From contig CAIPHK010000045.1 of the NCBI GenBank assembly GCA_903864835.1, positions 1 through 57,011 of the forward strand: DNA of 57,011 nucleotides, given 5' to 3'. The position numbers were made by a program, and so were the translations under genes. Below, in pieces: positions 37,139-43,968 of this stretch (position 1 is the stretch's first letter; each line of letters begins with the position of its first letter). Source of the DNA: an uncultured bacterium. Lineage in GTDB: Bacteria > Margulisbacteria > Marinamargulisbacteria > SXXA01. The notes beneath the pieces are model-generated. The model saw only the letters and a program-made list of their open reading frames with translations. It was not told the DNA's origin and searched no databases.

Positions 37139-37201
37139 CCCCCAAATTCCCCGTTCGGGAAATTTGAGGGGCCCGCCTCTCTCCGAAAATTCGGAAAGAG
37201 G
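37139..37201. repeat. Twin hairpin repeat
   Basis: Two hairpins follow each other. The first pairs CAAATTCCCC (37143-37152) with GGGAAATTTG (37157-37166), loop of four. The second pairs CCTCTCTCCGAA (37176-37187) with TTCGGAAAGAGG (37190-37201), loop AA. Each has a single C-A mismatch at an internal position. No T-run follows, so they are not typical terminators. They resemble REP-type dispersed elements. Confidence 0.7.
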
Positions 37202-37204
37202 GGG

Positions 37205-37512
37205 CAAAATCATTGAATTAGAGACCAAAAAAAACTGGACGTAAGGCCAGTATAGTGAAAGAAGGGTAGTCCGCGAGGGCTAAAAATACGGGGGTCCCCC
37301 GGAAAGTACACTGAACGAAGTGAAGGACTTTCTGGGGGTAACCTTATATTGTAAGGGGGTAAGGTTAAAGCGAATGTGGGAGGACTGAAAATCCTGTAGA
37401 GCAAAGGGGGGTGAAACTCTTGCAGAACTCCCAGTCCATATCGAAAAAGTCAGCCTAAACCACCCTCCCGAATAGATCTAGGCTAACATCTACTTATCGG
37501 CTTTTTTTAAGA
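37205..37512 (+). ncRNA. Candidate structured RNA of unknown class
   Basis: This 300-base stretch has no open frame but much potential base pairing: CTGG...CCAG near 37236, AACCTTA/TAAGGTT around 37340-37367, CTGTAGAG with CTCTTGCAG (about 37394-37424), competing pairings of GGGAG with CTCCC and of GGACTG with CAGTCC (possible pseudoknot), and AGCCTA/TAGGCT near the end, followed by a T-run at 37503-37509. It contains one copy of the 60-bp hairpin element (37287-37346). It does not fit tmRNA, SRP RNA, 6S RNA or a tRNA. Similarity to RNase P RNA is limited to short strings and the universal P4 core is missing. Strand is inferred from the T-run. Confidence 0.4.
37287..37346 (+). repeat. Dispersed 60-bp hairpin element, copy A
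   Basis: It aligns with 44761-44820 at 51 of 60 positions. Both begin TACGGGGGTCCCCC and contain AGTACACTGA and GAAGGACTT. The element folds: CCCCCGGAAAGT pairs with ACTTTCTGGGGG around a loop with the ACACTGA(A/G)C(G/C)AAG sequence often seen in bacterial dispersed repeats. This copy lies in the putative structured RNA. Confidence 0.85.
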
Positions 37513-37519
37513 AAAAATT

Positions 37520-38800
37520 TCACTCTTTTTTTTGCGGGGCATACATTGCACCCATAATTTTCTCGCCAATAATAGTATTAATATCGACGTCCACTATAAT
37601 TTCATCAACATATTCAACGGTTTTGACTAACCCGTACTCATGCAGCATGTGCACCACGTCCATTCTTGAATAGGGGATATGAAACTTCATCATCTTCCGC
37701 TGGGCCGCTAAAAACCGATCCACAATGTCAATTAATGATTCCAACCGCTGTCCGGTCCGTGCCGAGATAAAACACCGCCGTGGAAACTGAGCAAACTCCG
37801 GCGCAGCGGGATCAAAATGGGCCAGTCCATCTATTTTATTAAACACCATCACTTGGGGGATATCTGCGGCCCCCATCTCAACCAACAATTTCTGCGCAGT
37901 ATCCACCGTCGCTTGCCAATTGGGATGGGTCACATCCACCACATGAAGTAACAAATCCGCATCCACCACTTCTTCAAGTGTCGCCCGAAACGAACTGACC
38001 AGTTGATGGGGAAGCTTTTGAATAAACCCGACCGTATCTGTTAGCAACACATGCTCATTGGAGGGCAGATTAAACCGGCGAGTAGTCGGGTCCAATGTGG
38101 CAAACAATAAGTCTTCCGATAGAACCCCAGCCTGCGTCATTTGGTTGAGTAAGGTTGATTTCCCAGCGTTGGTATAGCCAATGATCGCCACCGCAGTTAA
38201 CGGCACCTCATGCCGACGCTGCCGCTGGGTATCCCGTTGCATCTTTATTTTTTCAAGCTTGTCTTTGATTGTTGAAACTCGTTTTTTAATTTCCCGCTTA
38301 TCCACCTCAAGCTGTTTTTCTCCGGGGCCCTTGGTACCAATCCCCCCACCCAATCGCGACAAGTGGGTCCACATCCGTGTTAAGCGAGGCCGCAAATATT
38401 CTAACTGTGCCATTTCGACTTGGAGTTGGGATTCAAATGTCCGTGCCCGTTTTGAAAAAATCTCCAAAATTAGGCCTGTGCGATCCATAATCTTGACGCC
38501 GAGTTCCGTTTCCAAATTCCGTTGTTGAGACGGAGTCAACTCATCATCGGCAATCACAACTTCTGCGTGATGTTCTTCAACCAGTGTCTTTAGCTCTGCG
38601 ACCTTCCCTTTACCAAGGTAAAGACCCGGATGGGGAAACTCCCGATTCTGATGAAGCATCGTACACACCCGGACACCGGCTGTTCGAGCCAACTCCCCCA
38701 ATTCCAATAACGAATCGGTGATGGAAAACGGACCTTCTTGCTTAGAGGGTTGAACTCCAATCAATATTGCCGATGGGGGCGGTTCAGTATTAACGATCAC
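37520..38800 (-). CDS. hflX: GTPase HflX
   Basis: A 426-residue translation-associated GTPase that rescues or splits stalled ribosomes. The N-terminal glycine-rich HflX domain (about residues 1-195) contains RIGGGIGTKGPGEKQLE-like sequence. The G domain has G1 GYTNAGKSTLLN, G2 region with TTRRFNLP, G3 DTVGF and G4 NKID. Length is normal. The ATG overlaps the stop of the TPR gene by four bases, so all three genes from 41765 down are one operon. Confidence 0.95.
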   Translation of the reverse strand: MIVNTEPPPSAILIGVQPSKQEGPFSITDSLLELGELARTAGVRVCTMLHQNREFPHPGLYLGKGKVAELKTLVEEHHAEVVIADDELTPSQQRNLETELGVKIMDRTGLILEIFSKRARTFESQLQVEMAQLEYLRPRLTRMWTHLSRLGGGIGTKGPGEKQLEVDKREIKKRVSTIKDKLEKIKMQRDTQRQRRHEVPLTAVAIIGYTNAGKSTLLNQMTQAGVLSEDLLFATLDPTTRRFNLPSNEHVLLTDTVGFIQKLPHQLVSSFRATLEEVVDADLLLHVVDVTHPNWQATVDTAQKLLVEMGAADIPQVMVFNKIDGLAHFDPAAPEFAQFPRRCFISARTGQRLESLIDIVDRFLAAQRKMMKFHIPYSRMDVVHMLHEYGLVKTVEYVDEIIVDVDINTIIGEKIMGAMYAPQKKE

Positions 38801-39831
38801 TTCAACAAAGCAATCAATTCATCCAATACCTGCGCGTTCGGATTAGCGACCTTAAACTGCTGTAAGGCAGCCAATGTCTCAGCACGCTTTCCAGACGCTT
38901 TCGCCGCTGCTGCAAACGGCCCATAATATTCTTTTGACCCAGGATTCAACATAATCAATTGATAGTAGAGCTCAGTCACTCGGGAATAATTACCCAATGT
39001 TTGATACATCGAAATCAATGTCTTGAGTCCGTCGACAAAATCAGGGCGACGTTTGACTTCATCTTCCATATAGGGAACCGCTTCAGCGACTTGGCCCAAC
39101 TGAATGTAGGTTCCGCTGATTGCAATATTGATATTCGAAAAGTCTTTGTTAATCGCATAGATTTCCAAATACCCTTTGAGAGTCTTATCCAAATGGCCTT
39201 CGCGCCGATCAATATCCGCTAAATTGTATTTGGCTTCTAAAATATTCGGATCCATCGACAATACAAGCTCATAATATTTGCGAGCTTCATCAAATCGGTT
39301 CGAACGATGCAGATAATACGCCAAATTAAGTTGAAACAACGGATTCTTATGGTCATAGTCCGCCGCTCGCCGGATGGCAGCCTCTGACTTCTGGGTGTAT
39401 TCCGCGCGCTGCGATGGAATTAAATCAGCCATAATCATATATACCGCCGCCACGCGATTATGTTGCCAAGGATTCATGACATCAAGATCGATAGTTCTAA
39501 AGTACAAGTTAAGTGCTTTGTTTAAATACTCTAATTTTACTGGGATATCAGTTGTCTGATCCGCTAAACCTTCATAGGCCTTACCCAACGCCATAATATA
39601 TTGGGTTTCCCAAGGCGCATACTCTACCGCCAGTTCAAGCTCCTCGACGGCGTATTTAAACCGATTACCGGCATCAAAATTAAAGCCATCCCGATAATGC
39701 CGCTCCGCTAAATAAGGAAGAATACTCTGCCAAATTCCGACACCCGCCAAAACCACCGCCACGGCCAATACTGACCAGTGTTTAGCCTTTAAACGGGAAA
39801 GCGAAAACTCATCGTCACGAATTGCCATCAT
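38797..39831 (-). CDS. Membrane-anchored TPR-repeat protein
   Basis: A 344-residue protein with one N-terminal transmembrane helix (WSVLAVAVVLAGVGIWQSI) and a periplasmic array of tetratricopeptide repeats. Repeat-like blocks such as NPLFQLNLAYYLHRSNRFDEARKYY and NILEAKYNLADIDRREGHLDKTLKGYL are spaced at about 34 residues, giving seven or so. It is coupled by ATGA overlap to the O-antigen-ligase-like gene upstream. TPR proteins next to Wzy_C-type genes often serve the same polymer pathway; the link here is inference. Confidence 0.85.
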   Translation of the reverse strand: MMAIRDDEFSLSRLKAKHWSVLAVAVVLAGVGIWQSILPYLAERHYRDGFNFDAGNRFKYAVEELELAVEYAPWETQYIMALGKAYEGLADQTTDIPVKLEYLNKALNLYFRTIDLDVMNPWQHNRVAAVYMIMADLIPSQRAEYTQKSEAAIRRAADYDHKNPLFQLNLAYYLHRSNRFDEARKYYELVLSMDPNILEAKYNLADIDRREGHLDKTLKGYLEIYAINKDFSNINIAISGTYIQLGQVAEAVPYMEDEVKRRPDFVDGLKTLISMYQTLGNYSRVTELYYQLIMLNPGSKEYYGPFAAAAKASGKRAETLAALQQFKVANPNAQVLDELIALLK

Positions 39832-41765
39832 AGTGTCTCACTTTGCTCCTGTTCAAAATCACTGTGGGTTACGATCGCCCAGGCAAGCCCCATAAATGTA
39901 TAGAAAAGCACCATCGTTGCTACAACCCCAAAGTTAAATAAAACTTGGCCCATGTAAACGGTTTCGCCTGACATAAATGCCAGTGCAAACAATTTCATGG
40001 GTGACCGATTTAGTTTGACGAGTCCACGGAGAACAATCAAATACCACCCGATAATAACTCCGACGTAATACACCACCGACCCAACGAATCCTTTGGTCGC
40101 CATATTGTTCAAATATTCATTATGCAATCGGTCAGGTGTAAAGTTATGGCCCCCTTCCAATATACCGTATTCAGATCGTCGATAGATCGGATACATGTAC
40201 TTGATCGTGTCCAATCCTGATCCGATAATCCAATAATCCTGAATCCATGGAACAGCGCTCTTCCACATGGATACTCGCGCAGATCCGTCCATTGCATCCT
40301 TCTTATAGGACTCCAATTTCTGTTGAACGGCGCCCGCTGCCTGCAAGCCAACAACATCCTTTGAATCAGGATTTTGTAGTGAATGAATCATCTCGGGAAT
40401 CGCAGGAACCGCAATCACCAAACCAAACGATACAAGTAAGCCGAAAAGCCACAGTTTACTTTCTCGATGTAGCTTTTCATTTCCCCGCAGATTAGTGCCA
40501 AAAAATGCAACTACAAGACAAATATATAGAAGCATATTGGTGAAAGAAAGAGAGACAAATTGCAGATTTGAAAAAACGACAAGAACCACCAATCGGGCTA
40601 AATATTCCGATACCGCGCCTTTCCCTAGGTAAACAGTCCCCGCAAAAACACCTAAACTCAGAAGTCGAAGTGGCCAGACGATATATCCAGAAATGTCCCC
40701 CCAATTAAATATAAATGCAAAAAACAGCCCCAGTGTGCCCAACAGGGGGAGCACCCAATCCTTCAGTTTCGGCACCCCAGTTTGGCCATAATAACTTCGG
40801 CAAAGGACAAAGGTTGCACCCAATGCACCAACGATTAGGGTCGATAAAATAATCGCAATTGATACGCCTTTTAAATGAAAGTTAAATATATAGTACAAAT
40901 AAAAGGTCAGGGTTCCCAAAAGAGTTAAAAAGAAATCAACGATCAGTGTTCGCTGGCGCTCCGTTCGCATCAGCCCCAACACCACCAAAAAGAAGATAGG
41001 CATCGCCAACGCAAACCCGAACCAGGTCGCGCGAGAAAAAGATAGATATTGCGCATAAAAAATAAGGGTAATCATTATGTAGAGAAACCATTGGGCAGCA
41101 ATTTGCCAGACATTTTTCTTAAATGCAGAAGTCACATACAAAAGCGACGAAATACCCACCGGGACCATCATCCCCATATATGCACAAAAATGAACGGGGT
41201 TATTGATACATGCAAACACCCGTTTGGTGGGATCGACGCTCCATTGCATAAAGTCCCAGCCCAAACTTTGGGCAACCCCATATACCGCAGAGATTGCACA
41301 GGGAACGAGTAACGCCACCAATAACCATTTGATTTGATATCTCCGTGTCACCAATTTTGCCGTCACAATGAGAAGCAAAATATAGTTAAGCGCCGTCGCA
41401 ATCCCTTCCCAACGATCGTAGGCACCAATCACACTGAGGCGTATATTTTGGGAAAACACGGTCGAAAGAACATTAAAGACCACCAATAAAATCAAAGGAA
41501 TTTCGATCCCGATTTTCTCCCAGCTAAACGGGCCAAACCGCTTGACTGGTAGCTCCGAACTTTGGAAATGGGACCGATTGATCATCGTCTTAAATAGCCA
41601 CCCAAGCGATATAAAGATAGTGACCAACCGTAGCAATAACATTTTGTTAACTTCAAAAACCGACCGTGTGAGTGATGTAAAGATGAGCGGCGTTCCCACC
41701 GCAAGGATTGCAAAAAGGACCAAAAAGTAGACTTCAGACCAACGCTTAAATGTTGAAATTTTCAT
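39828..41765 (-). CDS. O-antigen ligase/polymerase-like membrane protein (Wzy_C family)
   Basis: A 645-residue polytopic membrane protein, ATG at 41765. About thirteen hydrophobic segments are seen, with the family's large periplasmic loop containing SFSRATWFGFALAM-type sequence and WIIGSGLDTIKYMYP followed by HNFTPDRLHNEYLN, where the conserved Arg and His of WaaL/Wzy-type enzymes fall. It would ligate or polymerise surface glycan on the periplasmic side. Its downstream partner is the TPR protein. An upstream in-frame start at 41783 adds six residues. Confidence 0.82.
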   Translation of the reverse strand: MKISTFKRWSEVYFLVLFAILAVGTPLIFTSLTRSVFEVNKMLLLRLVTIFISLGWLFKTMINRSHFQSSELPVKRFGPFSWEKIGIEIPLILLVVFNVLSTVFSQNIRLSVIGAYDRWEGIATALNYILLLIVTAKLVTRRYQIKWLLVALLVPCAISAVYGVAQSLGWDFMQWSVDPTKRVFACINNPVHFCAYMGMMVPVGISSLLYVTSAFKKNVWQIAAQWFLYIMITLIFYAQYLSFSRATWFGFALAMPIFFLVVLGLMRTERQRTLIVDFFLTLLGTLTFYLYYIFNFHLKGVSIAIILSTLIVGALGATFVLCRSYYGQTGVPKLKDWVLPLLGTLGLFFAFIFNWGDISGYIVWPLRLLSLGVFAGTVYLGKGAVSEYLARLVVLVVFSNLQFVSLSFTNMLLYICLVVAFFGTNLRGNEKLHRESKLWLFGLLVSFGLVIAVPAIPEMIHSLQNPDSKDVVGLQAAGAVQQKLESYKKDAMDGSARVSMWKSAVPWIQDYWIIGSGLDTIKYMYPIYRRSEYGILEGGHNFTPDRLHNEYLNNMATKGFVGSVVYYVGVIIGWYLIVLRGLVKLNRSPMKLFALAFMSGETVYMGQVLFNFGVVATMVLFYTFMGLAWAIVTHSDFEQEQSETL

Positions 41766-41841
41766 GGGCGGGCATTGTACCAAAAATTCGGGTCCAGGAC
41801 AGAGTTAATGTTTAGAGACAAAAATCAGCTCATCGAGTGGC

Positions 41842-41870
41842 TAGACAAAAAAAAAGCACCAGGATATATT
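41842..41870 (+). promoter_or_regulatory. Promoter of tRNA-Glu
   Basis: TAGACA (41842-41847) and TATATT (41865-41870) match the consensus at five of six positions each with a 17-base spacer. Start is expected near 41877, 15 bases before the tRNA. Confidence 0.6.
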
Positions 41871-41891
41871 TTGTATCCGTTAATAAATTTT

Positions 41892-41966
41892 GGCCCTATC
41901 GTCTAGCGGTTAGGACACCTGGTTTTCATCCAGGCAACCGGAGTTCGATTCTCCGTGGGGCTACCA
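41892..41966 (+). tRNA. tRNA-Glu (anticodon TTC)
   Basis: A 75-nt tRNA with encoded CCA. The acceptor stem has GGCCCTA paired with TGGGGCT (two G-U pairs, including 1-72), D arm GTCTAGCGGTTAGGAC, anticodon arm CCTGG-TTTTCAT-CCAGG, T arm CGGAG-TTCGATT-CTCCG, discriminator A. The anticodon TTC reads glutamate codons. The 3' end is the boundary between the housekeeping region and the accessory region, as expected for an island insertion site. Confidence 0.96.
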
Positions 41967-41981
41967 TTATACTATTTATAA

Positions 41982-42215
41982 CGAACCACGAGTATTCACC
42001 CGGTTCGTTTCGCACCGACGGAACCCATATTAAATATACGAACCACTCAGGAGGCCCAAAAGGCCTCCTTTTTTTGTATCCTTTTTAAAGATAATTGAGC
42101 TCGCTACTGTGGATATGGTTCGTTAAATGACAATGCCTCCAGGCTGATTCTGCGAACACACATTTTCCCTTGGTTCGTTTATGAGGAACGGGTAAATGCC
42201 GGTTTTTTCGAACCA
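41982..42215. repeat. Cluster of CGAACCA/TGGTTCG heptamers beside tRNA-Glu
   Basis: Forward CGAACCA occurs at 41982-41988, 42039-42045 and 42209-42215; reverse TGGTTCG at 42116-42122 and 42171-42177, and a variant CGGTTCG at 42001-42007. Flanks are partly shared: CGAACCAC twice, TGGTTCGTTA/T twice. The heptamers stand in opposite orientations and could be recombinase or regulator binding sites. The remaining bases of this gap (to 42446) show no gene. Confidence 0.65.
42049..42075 (+). terminator. Intrinsic terminator after tRNA-Glu
   Basis: GGAGGCC (42050-42056) pairs perfectly with GGCCTCC (42062-42068) across a 5-nt loop, followed by seven T (42069-42075). It should end the tRNA-Glu transcript. 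It sits inside the heptamer cluster. Confidence 0.9.
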
Positions 42216-42446
42216 ATTCTGTACCCTTGGTGAGGTCGGGTTTACCGCAACAACTCCTGATAGGAAGTAGACGTACACAGCCACATGAGTCTGCAAGGTG
42301 AGCATAGATGGCACCTCAAGCTGGTAAGCCACGGTCAGATTAGTGACAATAGGCTGTCGATATATACGCAATGAACGTCGGGTTAGTCACAACAACCGTC
42401 GACTTTATCGCAATAACTTCTCCTTCTTTTTTTCTAGCCAACTCAA

Positions 42447-42452
42447 TATAAT
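42447..42452 (+). promoter_or_regulatory. Consensus -10 box, leaderless promoter of the fusion gene
   Basis: TATAAT at 42447-42452 is a perfect -10 element seven bases before the ATG at 42459, so transcription should start at or next to the A of ATG. No Shine-Dalgarno sequence is present. The -35 position (TTCTTT) is weak, so an activator may be needed. Confidence 0.5.
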
Positions 42453-42458
42453 TTCGCC

Positions 42459-43889
42459 ATGGATTCGCCGGAATACTTAATTGATTCGGATATTCGAAAG
42501 CTGCTGTCAGTGATTAATGATCCCCGTGACCAGGCGGTGGTTGTGACGATCCTAACTACCGGATTGTTTCTGTCAGAACTGATTGCCCTCGATTTAGACT
42601 CCATAGACTTTGAAGCGAAGACACTGGCCGTCACCGGCAAACGAAGCCGAACCTTAGACCTCACCACAACAACGATCACTGCGTTGACCAAATATCTGAA
42701 CATCCGCCCCAAAACCCCCGAGGTTGCGTTGTTCGTCACCGAACGCGGGGTTCCCAAAAGACTCTCCGATCGCAGCGTGGATCACATCATTCGAAGTGCT
42801 GCCAAGGCGGCTGAGCTGGACGTAAACTACCACGCATTACGGAATACCTTCATCGTTCGATCCCTTCAAAAAACCGATGTCAAAACCACCGCCAAACTAC
42901 TCGGAGTTGTCCGAGAAGCACTGGCCCGATTCGATACAATTACTCATTCTCAATCATCACCTCACGCTCAAAGTGATGCCAGCGATCCATTCGATACCCG
43001 GTCACCGCTGAGCAAACTGGTCGACATCATCCACCCACCAAAACCTCCTGAACACACCGACGTTTCCCCCATCACACCCAATCAAACCGTCGGCAGAGAT
43101 CGCTTGTTGAAACAGGCTGTCGAACTGATCCACAACAACCAATCAATCTTGTTCACCGGACTCCCCGGAATCGGCAAAACCCATTTGCTAGAGGTTCTCG
43201 CGAAGCAACTCCCCAACACAATCTTCATCTCATCTCCGGTGCCGTTCAAAACGATGCTCCTGGAATTCGCCAAAACCATTTGCCCCGAGGAATCCTTCAC
43301 TCAACGGACGCCCACCGCCGATATCCTCGGTTCTATTTTGACTGCAGAGTCATTGATCGCACCGATCCTCATCATCGACAATATCGACCGTCTAAAGGCC
43401 TCCGAAGAGGACACAATGATCAAGCTAATCGACAAGTTCCCAATCATCGCAGCCGCAGAAACCACACCCGCCCGAATCCAAAGCCTCTGGTGGAAATTCC
43501 AAAAGCTCAAGGTTCCCGCATTGGACAAAGTCGCCACGAAACAACTGATCGCCCAACTCACCCAAGGCCACTCGATGGACCCCGGCGACTTCGAACTCCT
43601 CGAAACGAAGATCGTGAACCTAGCCAACGGCAACCCGTTCGCCGTAGTTGAACTGATCTCCCAACTTCCCGCCAGCAAAAAAGTCACCGCCGACCACATC
43701 CGAAAAATCGATCACGAAGCGGGGATTGTCTATCGCGATTGGAGTTGGATATTGATGGCGTTGTGGACGCTCTTGGTCATTTCCAGATTCATCGCGTTGG
43801 GAAGTCATAGCTTCGAGGGGTACATCCTCGCCGGAATGGGGACGAGTATTTTTGTGTTCTTCAAATACATTGTGAAGTTGCGCCGATGA
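42459..43889 (+). CDS. Inactivated tyrosine-recombinase domain fused to a membrane-anchored ATPase
   Basis: A 476-residue fusion. Residues 10-160 follow the XerC/D catalytic domain: RDQAVVVTILTTGLFLSELIALDLDSID, the VTGK beta-hairpin Lys61, and HALRNTF (His125, Arg128). Three catalytic positions are changed: the first Arg of GLRxSEL is Phe37, the LGH His is Val150, and the nucleophile Tyr is replaced, with Phe158 at the expected place. Residues 205-400 are a P-loop ATPase of AAA/STAND type: Walker A GLPGIGKT (234-241), Walker B ILIIDNID (303-310), then NLANGNPFAVVEL (a STAND/ORC-like winged-helix lead-in). Residues 429-446 and 454-470 are membrane helices. It lies beside heptamer repeats and tRNA-Glu. 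Function unknown. Confidence 0.82.
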   Translation: MDSPEYLIDSDIRKLLSVINDPRDQAVVVTILTTGLFLSELIALDLDSIDFEAKTLAVTGKRSRTLDLTTTTITALTKYLNIRPKTPEVALFVTERGVPKRLSDRSVDHIIRSAAKAAELDVNYHALRNTFIVRSLQKTDVKTTAKLLGVVREALARFDTITHSQSSPHAQSDASDPFDTRSPLSKLVDIIHPPKPPEHTDVSPITPNQTVGRDRLLKQAVELIHNNQSILFTGLPGIGKTHLLEVLAKQLPNTIFISSPVPFKTMLLEFAKTICPEESFTQRTPTADILGSILTAESLIAPILIIDNIDRLKASEEDTMIKLIDKFPIIAAAETTPARIQSLWWKFQKLKVPALDKVATKQLIAQLTQGHSMDPGDFELLETKIVNLANGNPFAVVELISQLPASKKVTADHIRKIDHEAGIVYRDWSWILMALWTLLVISRFIALGSHSFEGYILAGMGTSIFVFFKYIVKLRR

Positions 43890-43968
43890 ACCGTACGCCT
43901 GTGGCTGAGAGCCCCGTCTGGCGAAGCAAAGTGGGGCGAAATCCAAATGTGATTATGAAAGGTACCAG

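Noticed and set aside
37264-37282. AGGGTAGTCCGCG resembles the T-box sequence AGGGTGGNACCGCG
   Set aside because: It is one base shorter, there is no terminator-antiterminator arrangement, and no plus-strand synthetase or amino acid gene follows.
37205-37512. RNase P RNA
   Set aside because: Only short strings (AGTCCG, CTTATCGG near the end) are similar. The universally conserved GAAAGTCC and ACAGAA core and a 5'-3' closing helix are missing.
43280-43946. Alternative frames within the recombinase-ATPase fusion gene
   Set aside because: Overlap the Walker motifs in another frame and have extreme Arg/His/Pro composition.
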